Positions 16,501-24,413 of a stretch of DNA of 24,547 nt are shown here, one piece after another (within the stretch, counting starts at the first letter, position 1; each line of letters opens with the position of its first letter). The notes beneath the pieces are model-generated. The model ran no database searches, was not told where the DNA came from, and was given only the letters and a program-made list of their open reading frames with translations. Origin of the DNA: JALTDM01 sp964421355 (GTDB lineage: Bacteria > Bacteroidota > Bacteroidia > Bacteroidales > JALTDM01); assembly GCA_964421355.1 (NCBI GenBank), contig CAYQWX010000025.1, positions 1 through 24,547 of the forward strand. The letters are read 5' to 3'. Position numbers and translations under genes: made by a program.

Positions 16501-18174
16501 CAAGCAGGCTCAAATCCACTTCCTATTTATGATAATGGAGGAAGTGCAGGAACATTTTCTGCAAATCCATCAGGCATACAATTTGTCAATAACAGTACAG
16601 GAGAAATAGATTTAGCATCTTCTGCACCAGGCACATACATAGTAAGAAATTACATTGCCTCATCAGGAGGATGTGCTGCAGCAGAAGATTTTGACACCAT
16701 AACTGTTTACGAAGCGCCTCACATATCAATAGGAAACAATATAGAAGTGTGCGGAGCTGACCCAATAGAATTAGATGCACATTTAAGTGGTTCTGCAACT
16801 TCTGTTACTTGGACAACAACAGGTAACGGCTCGTTCTCTTCCACTACTGACACTGTTACCTACTATACACCTGACAATTCCGACTACAACACAACTGTAA
16901 TTATTACAGCAACAACAAATGATCCCGCAGGACCATGTGATGCTGCAACAGCTCAATTATCATTAATGGTACACCGTATCCCTGATGTTTTTGTAGTTAC
17001 AACACAACCTAATTGCGGAATGAGTGACGGACGAATAGAAGCATACGGTGGTAACGGAACTTCTCCCTATTCGTATATTTGGAATAACGGTTCTACTAAT
17101 AATATATTGGAAAATATACCTTCTGGAGTATATAGCGTTACAGTAAGTGACTATTTCGGATGTGAAAACGACACAACAATAAACCTTACAGATATAAATG
17201 CTGCTCAAATAAACATAACTAACCAACAAGATGTAACATGTTACGGATATGATGATGGTTCGGTAAGTATTAGCATAACAGGAGGACAACCTCCATACCA
17301 AATATTATGGAATACAGGAGATGATACCACAAGTTTATCAAATATGGCAGGTGGACAATACTCTGTTACTGTTGTTGATGCAGGTAATTGCGTTAGTTCA
17401 TTAGATGTAACTATAAATGAACCTGCTCCATTGGTAGATAGCGTTTACACTTTTGCTCCAACTTGTAATGGAGGCAACAATGGTAAGATAATAGTTGTTA
17501 CAGGAGGAGGCACACAACCTTACACATATTTTTGGAATAACGGTAGCACTGTCCCATCTCTTGATAGCCTCTCATCAGGTACATATTATTTAACTGTAAC
17601 AGATGGACACATGTGTTCTACTACTGAGGAAATTTACTTACCTCAACCGGGAAACTTAACATTAAATTTAGAAACGACACAACCATCATGCATAGAAAAA
17701 CCTGATGGTGAATTACACATAGCATCAATAGAAGGTGGCACACCTCCATACAGTGTTTATCTCAACAATAACCTAATAGATACAACATGGATAACAGGAT
17801 TAAAACCTGGTGAATATAGTATAATGGTAATAGATAGCAATCAATGTTCGTATGAAGAAGCCATTACCATAAAACAAGCAGAAAACAGTTGTTTGGTAAT
17901 ACCAACAATCATTACACCTAATGGTGACGGTGCAAACGATACGTGGGATATCCAAAGCATAGAATATTACGACCATGTAACTATCGAATTATTTAATCGT
18001 TGGGGAAACAGAATATTCCATTTTGACGGTAGTGGAATAGAATATGCCGATAAAGCAAATCAATGGGATGGTACAGAAAACGGTAAAAAGGTGGTACCTT
18101 TAACGGTATTTATGTATATAGTTGATTTACACAACGGTAAAGAACCATTAACTGGAACCGTAGTTGTAAAATAA
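13540..18174 (+). CDS. Giant surface protein with CUB, Ig-like and SprB repeats and type B T9SS tail
   Basis: A 1544-residue exported protein. Residues 1-23 are a signal peptide. In order: choice-of-anchor J-like domain about 25-185 (TEDFENGGSIPSGW, VCVDYVKVTS); CUB-like domain 193-305 (C193, NIYDGYDASGELL, C305); a Cys-rich beta domain about 320-457 (PLCNLNGYCGNTSDEY, NNSWLTFIADS, MIDGWGGDNC); an Ig-like domain about 463-543; a second Ig-like domain at 548-604 and 788-803 that is interrupted by another choice-of-anchor J/MAM-like domain at about 605-786; four more Ig-like units to about 1147; four SprB repeats at about 1153-1218, 1224-1296, 1298-1370 and 1371-1448 (pattern GG..PY...W..G); and a gliding-motility C-terminal domain about 1451-1544 (ITPNGDGANDTWDI, ELFNRWGNRIF, WDGTENGKKV). 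It is probably exported by T9SS and acts as an adhesin. The ATG at 13546 is an alternative start. No SprF-like gene is adjacent. Confidence 0.88.
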   Translation: MRMKKNILLVILLIGFFTNNIFAQTTVFTEDFENGGSIPSGWTIQHIVGSIDWVFQGGGSNGHPSSAIVGNYNAAFYITSHNNDGSISRLITPQIDLSGASDYTLTFYRAHEKWNSDQDTLKIYYRTSPSDPWHWLATFDNSQASWKKTVLGLPNPSSTYQIAFEGIAYYGYGVCVDYVKVTSVQRLSTEYVCGANFYDTGGDNGNYSNNENWIKTFCSSNYSCIRAVINYYDMEADFDYLNIYDGYDASGELLATLNDTSANFDVTATLDDNGTAYYGLSGCLTFQFYSDGATTDDGWSIELNCPENCYPPSCSQNDTASDACEDATPLCNLNGYCGNTSDEYTADHTELNTNNGGPFCGTIDNNSWLTFIADSTVAFIDVWTENCTGIAPLGRVHGIQIQIYDSDCNTFVPVSNCWSPNKEADGRIKAEGLTPGHAYKVMIDGWGGDNCQYYFAVPTNGGVIVASAWEDQTICEGDTATLHASGGNSVTWTSNPYDPSLAGQENNMTIHVSPHQTTTYTATINGGNSFCAGATADVTVFVDAANAHFTGLDSSYCTNDPQVTLNGNYDPYATFSGDGISGNTFDPAAAGIGQHTITYSYDYDVVTVFEDNFDPAPQSGWTHGGTHGDSWEWGNPEGGNGTSSFSNPDPVMDHSSNNTDNNVYGEGLYPDNGEGIGGYYSNSHEWLLSPTINCSNIRNTTLSFWRYANVEANYDIAVVELTTDGGSSWNSIWAGYPQDDQWVFQSFNIAAYADGQSNVQIRWRTSSDGSITYSGWNIDDVRVTGVQNGGTCTSTYEQTTEVVAPPYVDAGNDTALCVYNGNIQLHGTVSGSTTTGIWSTMGDGSFDDPTNLNANYTFGSQDQANGNVILILTSTSSNSPCTPVSDTIKINLLPPDDATFTYPTGTFCQTGSSVTPTINTPGGTFSVSPSGLDIDPSTGTINPQNSNTGTYTVTYTTNGNCPNSYSMDITITTGFSADFHYDSDEYCQAGSNPLPIYDNGGSAGTFSANPSGIQFVNNSTGEIDLASSAPGTYIVRNYIASSGGCAAAEDFDTITVYEAPHISIGNNIEVCGADPIELDAHLSGSATSVTWTTTGNGSFSSTTDTVTYYTPDNSDYNTTVIITATTNDPAGPCDAATAQLSLMVHRIPDVFVVTTQPNCGMSDGRIEAYGGNGTSPYSYIWNNGSTNNILENIPSGVYSVTVSDYFGCENDTTINLTDINAAQINITNQQDVTCYGYDDGSVSISITGGQPPYQILWNTGDDTTSLSNMAGGQYSVTVVDAGNCVSSLDVTINEPAPLVDSVYTFAPTCNGGNNGKIIVVTGGGTQPYTYFWNNGSTVPSLDSLSSGTYYLTVTDGHMCSTTEEIYLPQPGNLTLNLETTQPSCIEKPDGELHIASIEGGTPPYSVYLNNNLIDTTWITGLKPGEYSIMVIDSNQCSYEEAITIKQAENSCLVIPTIITPNGDGANDTWDIQSIEYYDHVTIELFNRWGNRIFHFDGSGIEYADKANQWDGTENGKKVVPLTVFMYIVDLHNGKEPLTGTVVVK
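15401..15424 (+). repeat. Perfect tandem duplication of a 12-base unit within the giant gene
   Basis: GGACACATGGTG occurs twice head to tail (15401-15412 and 15413-15424). In protein it gives the THGGTHG run at the beginning of the inserted beta domain. In frame, so the gene stays open. Confidence 0.9.
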
Positions 18175-18196
18175 AAGTAAGAATAGAATAAAAACT

Positions 18197-18229
18197 AAAA
18201 AAGGGAACCTTTGAGCGGTTCCCTTTTTT
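18197..18229. terminator. Strong bidirectional terminator
   Basis: AAAAAAGGGAACC at 18197-18209 is the exact reverse complement of GGTTCCCTTTTTT at 18217-18229, with a 7-base loop. The T tract follows the GC-rich stem on both strands, so it can stop the giant gene (plus) and clpB (minus), which converge here. Confidence 0.92.
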
Positions 18230-18274
18230 AATATTTATTTATAAAACTCTCCCAAATTAATGAAGTAGGCTTTT

Positions 18275-20893
18275 TTATTGTTCTTTCACTTCCATCTTAG
18301 ATTGAGAAAAAACTATTTTTTTACCATCAAAATCTACCAAAATTTTATCATTTGCAGATATTGTTCCTGCAATTATTGCTTTTGCCAATTCGTTAAGTAC
18401 TTCTTTTTGTATCATTCGTTTTATAGGTCTTGCTCCAAATTGTGGGTCAAAACCTTCGTTAGCAATATATTCTACTGCTCTTTCAGTTATTTCAACATCT
18501 ATATTTTGTTTTTTCAACATATTACTCAATCTGTCAAATTGTAATCTCACAATTTGTTTTATCTCTTCTTTTGTCAGAGGCTTGAACATTATAATTTCAT
18601 CTATTCTATTCAAAAATTCGGGTCTTACTTTCTTCTTTAACAAATCAAACAACTCTTCTTTTGTTGTTTCTATTACTTTTTCTCTTTTCTTTTCATCCTC
18701 AGGTAAATTTTTGAAACGTTCTCTAATAATATCAGACCCCAAGTTAGAAGTCATTATAATTATTGTATTCTTGAAATTTACTACACGCCCTTTATTATCA
18801 GTAAGACGACCATCATCTAATACTTGCAATAGAATGTTAAATACATCTGGATGAGCTTTTTCTATTTCATCAAATAGTACTACGGAATATGGTTTTCTTC
18901 TCACTGCTTCCGTCAACTGTCCTCCTTCGTCATAACCTACATATCCCGGAGGCGAACCTATAAGACGCGATACAGAATGTCTTTCTTGATATTCACTCAT
19001 ATCAATACGCGTCATCATGTTTTCATCATCAAACAAGTATTCAGCCAATGCCTTAGCCAACTCCGTTTTACCAACACCAGTGGTCCCCAAGAATATAAAT
19101 GAACCAATAGGTCTATTGGGATCTTGAATACCTGCACGACTTCTTCGTACAGCATCTGCCACAGCTCTTATAGCCTCATCTTGCCCCACAACACGTTTAT
19201 GCAACTCTTCTTCAAGATGCAATAATTTTTCCCGTTCACTTTGCATCATTTTACTTACAGGAATACCGGTCCAACGAGATACGATCTCAGCAATATCTTC
19301 CACAGTAACTTCTTCTTTTATAAGAGGATGATCTTTTTGTATTTCTTTTAATTCTTTTTGCAATTCTTCTATTTTTTTCTCAATTGCAGGAATTCTACCA
19401 TATCTTATTTCAGCTACTCTTGTATAATCTCCTTCCCTTTCCAGTTTTTCCGCTTCAAATTGTAATTGTTCCAGCAGAGCCTTTTGTTCATGTATTTGTT
19501 TCAACACACCTTTTTCCCTTTCCCACTTGGCTTTTAGTTCATCTCTTTTTTGGCTAAGTTCCGCAAGCACTTTATTAAGTTGTTCCAGCTTAGTTTTATC
19601 TTTTTCTCTTTTTATTGCTTCCCTTTCTATTTCAAGCTGCATTATCTTTCGTTCTAATTTATCTACTTCTTCAGGCACTGAATTCATTTCTAACCTTAAT
19701 TTTGCAGCTGCTTCATCTATTAAGTCAATAGCCTTATCAGGAAGTTTTCTATCGGTAATATAGCGATGCGACAATTCTACCGCTGATATAATTGCTTCAT
19801 CTTTTATTCTTACTTTATGGTGATTTTCATACCTTTCTTTCAATCCTCGCAATATAGATATAGCACTCTCCACATCAGGTTCATCTACCATAACCATTTG
19901 GAAACGTCGTTCAAGAGCTTTATCTTTTTCAAAATATTTTTGATATTCATCCAAAGTAGTTGCTCCTATTGCCCGTAACTCGCCTCGTGCCAAAGCAGGT
20001 TTTAATATATTGGCTGCATCCATAGCCCCTTCGCCCTTACCTGCTCCTACCAAAGTATGTATTTCATCAATAAAAAGTATAACCCTTTCATCGGAATTAA
20101 CAACTTCTTTTACCACCGATTTAAGGCGTTCTTCAAACTCTCCTTTATACTTGGCTCCTGCAATAAGTGCCCCCATATCCAGTGCATATATTACCTTATC
20201 TTTCAAATTTTCAGGCACATCTCCTTTAACAATACGATGAGCTAATCCTTCTATTATAGCTGTTTTACCAACACCTGGCTCTCCCACCAATATAGGATTA
20301 TTCTTTGTCCTACGCGAAAGTATTTGCAACACACGTCTTATTTCCTCATCTCTCCCAATCACAGGGTCAAGTTTCCCTGTTCTTGCCATTTCATTAAAGT
20401 TCAAGGCATACTTTTCCAGTGCTTGATAAGTATCTTCGGCAGAGCGTGAACCAACTTTGCTTCCTTTACGTAAATCTGTAATTGCTTTTTTCACTTCGGC
20501 AACACTCAACCCGGCATCTTTAAGCAAACGAGCGGTTTCGTCACCTCCATCAACAACAGCCAAAAACAATATCTCAACAGATATAAACTGGTCTCCAAAT
20601 TCCTTCATAAAGCCTTCAGCTTTACGAATCACAGAATTAGCATCTCTTGATAAATAAGGTTGCCCACCTGCAACTTTTGGATAACCGTCAATAACTTTTT
20701 CTAATGCTTTTTTTATGATTTGAGCATTTGCTCCGGTTTTTGAAAAAATATAATTTAATATATTTTCATCGGTTTCAAATATCCCCATTAAAATATGTGC
20801 AGGTTCTATTGCCTGATTTTGTTTGGATTCGGCAATTTGAACCGCTTTTTCTATAACCGACTGTGCTTTAGTTGTAAAAATTTCTAAATTCAT
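18275..20893 (-). CDS. clpB: ATP-dependent chaperone ClpB
   Basis: ClpB is the cytoplasmic hexameric disaggregase that threads aggregated proteins through its pore together with the DnaK system. The 872-residue protein has the full layout: Clp N domain 1-145 (FTTKAQSVIEKAVQIA, AIEPAHILMGI), first AAA+ module with Walker A GEPGVGKT at 204-211 and Walker B FIDE at 274-277, pore loop AGAKYKGEFEER near 245-256, the long coiled-coil M domain about 405-525 that defines ClpB, and second AAA+ module with Walker A GTTGVGKT at 603-610, pore loop GSPPGYVGYDEGG, and a C-terminal D2-small domain (DPQFGARPIKRMIQ). There is no ClpP-docking tripeptide. The start at 20893 gives the canonical MNLEIFTTKAQ and, unusually here, has a Shine-Dalgarno-like GGAG upstream. 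It is probably heat induced by analogy; the upstream region holds several short repeats. Confidence 0.98.
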   Translation of the reverse strand: MNLEIFTTKAQSVIEKAVQIAESKQNQAIEPAHILMGIFETDENILNYIFSKTGANAQIIKKALEKVIDGYPKVAGGQPYLSRDANSVIRKAEGFMKEFGDQFISVEILFLAVVDGGDETARLLKDAGLSVAEVKKAITDLRKGSKVGSRSAEDTYQALEKYALNFNEMARTGKLDPVIGRDEEIRRVLQILSRRTKNNPILVGEPGVGKTAIIEGLAHRIVKGDVPENLKDKVIYALDMGALIAGAKYKGEFEERLKSVVKEVVNSDERVILFIDEIHTLVGAGKGEGAMDAANILKPALARGELRAIGATTLDEYQKYFEKDKALERRFQMVMVDEPDVESAISILRGLKERYENHHKVRIKDEAIISAVELSHRYITDRKLPDKAIDLIDEAAAKLRLEMNSVPEEVDKLERKIMQLEIEREAIKREKDKTKLEQLNKVLAELSQKRDELKAKWEREKGVLKQIHEQKALLEQLQFEAEKLEREGDYTRVAEIRYGRIPAIEKKIEELQKELKEIQKDHPLIKEEVTVEDIAEIVSRWTGIPVSKMMQSEREKLLHLEEELHKRVVGQDEAIRAVADAVRRSRAGIQDPNRPIGSFIFLGTTGVGKTELAKALAEYLFDDENMMTRIDMSEYQERHSVSRLIGSPPGYVGYDEGGQLTEAVRRKPYSVVLFDEIEKAHPDVFNILLQVLDDGRLTDNKGRVVNFKNTIIIMTSNLGSDIIRERFKNLPEDEKKREKVIETTKEELFDLLKKKVRPEFLNRIDEIIMFKPLTKEEIKQIVRLQFDRLSNMLKKQNIDVEITERAVEYIANEGFDPQFGARPIKRMIQKEVLNELAKAIIAGTISANDKILVDFDGKKIVFSQSKMEVKEQ

Positions 20894-20901
20894 AAGCTTT
20901 T

Positions 20902-20905
20902 CTCC
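20902..20905 (-). promoter_or_regulatory. Shine-Dalgarno-like sequence of clpB
   Basis: GGAG within AAAAAAGGAGAAAAGC lies 8 bases before the clpB ATG on the minus strand. Nearly all other genes in the window lack such a site, as usual for Bacteroidota, so this one stands out and supports the start at 20893. Confidence 0.55.
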
Positions 20906-20933
20906 TTTTTTATTTTTTATGATAAGATATAAA

Positions 20934-20941
20934 CAAATATA
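20934..20941 (-). promoter_or_regulatory. Predicted -7 box of clpB
   Basis: On the minus strand the bases read TATATTTG, a match to TAnnTTTG, 40 bases before the clpB start. A -33 element at normal spacing is not visible, which may mean dependence on an alternative sigma factor or an activator. Confidence 0.45.
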
Positions 20942-20942
20942 C

Positions 20943-21019
20943 TACCACAACAAAAAATAGACATTTTGTCATAAAAACAAAAAAATATGAGACATTTTTA
21001 CCACAATATAGAAAATGTC
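20943..21019. repeat. Cluster of short repeats upstream of clpB
   Basis: TACCACAA occurs at 20943-20950 and 20999-21006. AGACATTTT occurs at 20959-20967 and 20990-20998, and its core appears inverted as AAAATGTC at 21012-21019. The repeats fill the region just upstream of the predicted clpB -7 box and could be binding sites for a regulator. This is not the CIRCE element of HrcA. Confidence 0.45.
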
Positions 21020-21023
21020 AAAC

Positions 21024-21062
21024 AATAGTTATTATAATTTTACAATAAAATTGATAATTATT
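21024..21062. repeat. Long AT-rich inverted repeat in the clpB / polyprenyl synthase divergent region
   Basis: The left arm 21024-21042 and right arm 21046-21062 pair over most of their length around CAA; the inner seven bases (AATTTTA/TAAAATT) are perfect and the outer part has one G-T pair and a small internal loop. The right arm contains the possible -33 TTG of the downstream gene. As the flanking genes diverge, a terminator role is unlikely and an operator is more plausible. Confidence 0.5.
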
Positions 21063-21083
21063 CGGTTTTGTGATATAACTTTG
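21051..21083 (+). promoter_or_regulatory. Predicted promoter of the polyprenyl synthase operon
   Basis: TAACTTTG at 21076-21083 matches TAnnTTTG and TTG at 21051-21053 lies 22 bases upstream, within the accepted spacing. The box ends 20 bases before the ATG at 21104. Confidence 0.55.
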
Positions 21084-21103
21084 TTTCGTTGATAAAAACA
21101 AAA

Positions 21104-22081
21104 ATGAAAAATCTAAATTACATAAAAGAACCAATAAAAAAAGAACTTACAACATTTAACAACTATTTCAAAAATACGTTAAAATCTGACTCTTTCTTAT
21201 TAACACTCATTACCAAATATATTGTAAAAACCAAGGGGAAACAAATGCGTCCCATGTTAGTATTTTTATCTTCCAAGTTAATTGGAAATGAAGTAAAAGA
21301 GTCTTCATACATAGCGGCAACATTGATAGAGCTTATGCACACAGCCACGCTAATTCACGATGATGTAGTAGATGAGGCATCATATAGGAGAGGTTTTTTG
21401 ACTTTACATAAAATATGGGGAAATAATCTTACAGTATTGATAGGTGATTATTTACTTGCAAAAGGGCTGATAGAAGCAGTAAAAACTTCGGAATATTCTC
21501 TATTACAGATAGTATCGGAAGCAGTAAAAGAAATGAGTGAAGGCGAACTACTGCAAATAGAAAAAGCAAAACGCTTAAATACAACCGAAGAAGATTATTA
21601 CAAAATAATAAAACAAAAAACGGCTTCACTTATCGCTTCCTGCACCAAATCGGGAACCGTAGCAGTTACTCAAAAAGAAGAAGACGTAAACAATATGTAT
21701 AATTTCGGACTGAATTTGGGTATTGCTTTTCAAATAAAAGATGATCTATTAGATTTTGATATAAACTCCAAAGCAGGAAAAACTTACGGAAACGATATAA
21801 AAGAACGAAAAATGACCCTTCCACTTATTTACACATTGCAAAAAACAAACAAAAAGGATAAAAAATCAATAATGACAATATTAAGAAAGAAAAATAAAAC
21901 TACACAAGATATAAACAATGTGATATATATTGTTAAGCAATACGACGGGATCACATACGCCGAAGAACAAATGGAAATATATAAAAACAAAGCACTATCA
22001 TATTTAGCCCCATATAAACAACATGAAATATATCCATATCTTGAAGCATTTACAGACTTTGTAACCAAAAGAAAAAAATAA
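21104..22081 (+). CDS. Trans polyprenyl diphosphate synthase, probably long-chain
   Basis: A 325-residue all-helical enzyme that adds isopentenyl diphosphate units to an allylic primer. Motifs are GKQMRP at 45-50, the first aspartate-rich motif DDVVD at 86-90 followed by the RR pair, and the second aspartate-rich motif DDLLD at 213-217 within FQIKDDLLDFD. The residue five places before the first motif is Ala and the one four before is Thr; short-chain farnesyl and geranylgeranyl synthases have bulky aromatics there, so a long product (such as a menaquinone side chain) is likely. The start at 21104 follows a good promoter; an earlier in-frame TTG at 21089 is rejected. The gene is 5 bases from the glycosyltransferase, forming an operon with it and rimO. 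It would use the isoprenoid units supplied by the dxs pathway. Confidence 0.92.
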   Translation: MKNLNYIKEPIKKELTTFNNYFKNTLKSDSFLLTLITKYIVKTKGKQMRPMLVFLSSKLIGNEVKESSYIAATLIELMHTATLIHDDVVDEASYRRGFLTLHKIWGNNLTVLIGDYLLAKGLIEAVKTSEYSLLQIVSEAVKEMSEGELLQIEKAKRLNTTEEDYYKIIKQKTASLIASCTKSGTVAVTQKEEDVNNMYNFGLNLGIAFQIKDDLLDFDINSKAGKTYGNDIKERKMTLPLIYTLQKTNKKDKKSIMTILRKKNKTTQDINNVIYIVKQYDGITYAEEQMEIYKNKALSYLAPYKQHEIYPYLEAFTDFVTKRKK

Positions 22082-22086
22082 AACTT

Positions 22087-23106
22087 ATGAAAGAAATAGC
22101 AGTTGTAATACTTAATTGGAACGGAGAAAAACTTCTTAAACAATTTTTGCCGGCTATAATAAAAAACACACCACCCGATTTAGCCGACATCTACATAATA
22201 GACAATGCATCCACTGATAACAGCGTAGAGTATGTAAAAGAAAATTTTCCGACTATCAAAACAATAATGTTAGATAAAAATTATGGCTTTGCAGGCGGCT
22301 ACAATCTTGGCCTTAAACAAATACAAGCAAAATATTATGCAATAATAAACTCTGATATTGAAGTAACGGAGAATTGGTTGAATCCATTATACAACATGCT
22401 GGAACATAATACAAATATAGCTATGGTTCAACCTAAAATAAAGGCATACAACAATAAAGAATATTTTGAATATGCAGGTGCTGCTGGAGGTTTTTTAGAC
22501 AAAAACTACTACCCGTTTTGTCGTGGCAGAATAGGAGATTATACAGAAAAAGACGAAGGACAATACGATACTGCAATCGAAATTTTTTGGGCAAGCGGAG
22601 CCACAAGCCTAATACGTAGCAACGTATTTTGGGAAATCGGAGGATTTGATGAACATTTTTTTGCTCACATGGAAGAAATAGATCTATGCTGGAGAATCAA
22701 AAGCCGCGGATATAAAATATACAATGAACCCTCATCTGTAGTATATCATATTGGCGGAGCATCATTAGATAAATCCAGTCCTAAAAAAACATTCTTAAAT
22801 TTCAGAAACAACATTTTGCTTATTTACAAAAACAAAAAGAATTTTTTTCCATTTATAATAAAGCGTCTAATACTTGATACCGCATTGGCATTTTTATTTT
22901 TATTCAAACTAAAAATAAGACATTTCTTTGCTGTAACAAGAGCACACTGCCAATCATATATCTATATGATAAAACTACGACATGCAAGAAAAGAAAATAT
23001 GCAAAAAACAAAAATCTGGACTTTTAACGAAATATATCCCGGAAATATACTTTGGGAAGCAGGCATAAAAAAGAAAGAAAAGTTTAAAGATTTGAACTGG
23101 AAATAA
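22087..23106 (+). CDS. Family 2 glycosyltransferase, rhamnosyltransferase-like
   Basis: A 339-residue GT-A fold enzyme. The nucleotide-binding start VVILNWNGEKLL, then IIDNASTDNSVEYV, NYGFAGGYNLGL, and the metal-binding INSDIEV (DxD equivalent) are followed by FWASGATSLIRSNVFWEIGGFDEHFFAHMEEIDLCWRI split over residues of the acceptor-side motif, with E-E-D-L-C-W-R conserved. A hydrophobic segment near residues 255-275 (LILDTALAFLFLF) suggests membrane association. The NWNG and NYGFAGGYN features are common in dTDP-rhamnosyl transferases, which would fit the rmlB gene elsewhere in the window, but donor and acceptor are not established. It ends exactly where rimO begins (TAA followed by ATG), so translation is coupled, although no functional link with rimO is known. 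Confidence 0.9.
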   Translation: MKEIAVVILNWNGEKLLKQFLPAIIKNTPPDLADIYIIDNASTDNSVEYVKENFPTIKTIMLDKNYGFAGGYNLGLKQIQAKYYAIINSDIEVTENWLNPLYNMLEHNTNIAMVQPKIKAYNNKEYFEYAGAAGGFLDKNYYPFCRGRIGDYTEKDEGQYDTAIEIFWASGATSLIRSNVFWEIGGFDEHFFAHMEEIDLCWRIKSRGYKIYNEPSSVVYHIGGASLDKSSPKKTFLNFRNNILLIYKNKKNFFPFIIKRLILDTALAFLFLFKLKIRHFFAVTRAHCQSYIYMIKLRHARKENMQKTKIWTFNEIYPGNILWEAGIKKKEKFKDLNWK

Positions 23107-24408
23107 ATGAACACTCAAAAGACTTTTAAAGTAATAACTCTCGGATGTTCCAAAAACACCGTAGATAGCGAATACCTCATAAGACAACTTAAACTAAATA
23201 AGGTAAAAGTATTGTGGGAAACCCATGAAGAACTCCCCGAAAATATAATAATAAATACTTGTGGTTTTATAGAAGATGCAAAAATGGAATCTATTGATAC
23301 AATAGAATACTATCTGCAATTAAAACATACGGGAAAAATAAAAAGAGTCTATATTACAGGCTGTTTATCACAGCGATACAAAGAAATCTTTAAGCAAGAA
23401 TATCCCGATGCAGACGGAATATACGGAGTAAACGAATACAAAAAACTGATAAATGATTTACATTTCCAATATTTCCCCGCACACTTAAAAGAACGTGAAA
23501 TAACTACAGGACCAGTAACAGCCTTTCTGAAAATAGCGGAAGGCTGTAATCGTAAATGTTCATTTTGTGCTATTCCTCACATAAGAGGCAACCATAAATC
23601 CAAACCGATAGAAGATCTGATTGACGAAGCAAAATTTTTAGCAACCAAAGGCATAAAAGAACTCATACTTATATCTCAAGACTTAAACTACTATGGTGTA
23701 GATATTTACAAATCACATAAACTCCCCGAACTCGTAAAACGTTTGGCAGAACTAAACTTATTCAAATGGATAAGACTACAATATTTACACCCCGCAGGTT
23801 TCCCTCTGGAATTATTGGACATAATGCAACAATATCCACAAGTTTGCAATTATATAGACATTCCAATACAACATATAAGCGATAAAATGTTGCAAATAAT
23901 GAACAGAGGAATAACTCGCAAACAAACTATTGATTTGCTAAATCTTATACGAAAAAAATTACCAGATGCCTCAATACGCACTACCGTATTGGTAGGACAC
24001 CCTGGAGAAACATACAAAGAATATAAAGAATTAAAGGACTTTATCAAAGAATTTAAATTTCATAAACTTGGCGGATTCACTTATTCTCACGAAGACCATA
24101 CTCCTGCTTTTGATAAATATAATGACGAAGTGTCAAAAATAGCCAAAACAAAACGACTAAATGCAATAATGGAATCACAAATGGAAATTGCAACATATTG
24201 GAATGAACAACTCATAGGAAAGACCTTGCAAGTTCTTATAGAAGCACAGGATAATGACAATATATACATAGGACGCACAGAATACGACTCTCCCGAAGTA
24301 GATAACGAAGTAATAGTTAAATCTACAGAAAAATTAACCATGGGAGAATGGTATTCGGTAAAAATAACTTCCGCTTCTGCATATCATATAGAAGGAACAA
24401 AAATATAA
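23107..24408 (+). CDS. rimO: Ribosomal protein S12 methylthiotransferase RimO
   Basis: RimO is a radical-SAM enzyme that adds a methylthio group to an aspartate of ribosomal protein S12. The 433-residue protein has the N-terminal UPF0004 domain with its three cluster cysteines in LGCSKN, NTCGF and TGCLSQ; the radical-SAM cluster motif CNRKCSFC with Cys147, Cys151 and Cys154, inside FLKIAEGCNRKCSFCAIP; and a C-terminal TRAM domain (about 370-433). LGCSKNTVDSE and QYLHPAGFP mark it as RimO rather than MiaB, which has a different opening. It begins directly after the glycosyltransferase stop with no spacer and ends 5 bases before the convergent alkaline-phosphatase gene. Confidence 0.95.
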   Translation: MNTQKTFKVITLGCSKNTVDSEYLIRQLKLNKVKVLWETHEELPENIIINTCGFIEDAKMESIDTIEYYLQLKHTGKIKRVYITGCLSQRYKEIFKQEYPDADGIYGVNEYKKLINDLHFQYFPAHLKEREITTGPVTAFLKIAEGCNRKCSFCAIPHIRGNHKSKPIEDLIDEAKFLATKGIKELILISQDLNYYGVDIYKSHKLPELVKRLAELNLFKWIRLQYLHPAGFPLELLDIMQQYPQVCNYIDIPIQHISDKMLQIMNRGITRKQTIDLLNLIRKKLPDASIRTTVLVGHPGETYKEYKELKDFIKEFKFHKLGGFTYSHEDHTPAFDKYNDEVSKIAKTKRLNAIMESQMEIATYWNEQLIGKTLQVLIEAQDNDNIYIGRTEYDSPEVDNEVIVKSTEKLTMGEWYSVKITSASAYHIEGTKI

Positions 24409-24413
24409 AAACA

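Noticed and set aside
15356..17301. Several minus-strand open frames inside the giant surface gene
   Set aside because: All are antisense shadows caused by the few stop codons complementary to its Thr-, Asn- and Gly-rich codons.
16981..17880. Four SprB repeats as a possible nucleotide tandem repeat or CRISPR-like array
   Set aside because: The units are about 70 residues long and similar only in protein pattern; the bases have diverged and there are no spacers between identical repeats.
18278..20657. Plus-strand open frames opposite clpB
   Set aside because: They are antisense to a full-length, fully motif-supported ClpB.
20934..21083. CIRCE/HrcA operator upstream of clpB
   Set aside because: The known element is TTAGCACTC-N9-GAGTGCTAA and nothing resembling it is present.
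21089..21103. TTG start for the polyprenyl synthase five codons earlier
   Set aside because: The ATG at 21104 lies at a normal distance from the predicted -7 box, while the TTG would start only 5 bases after it.
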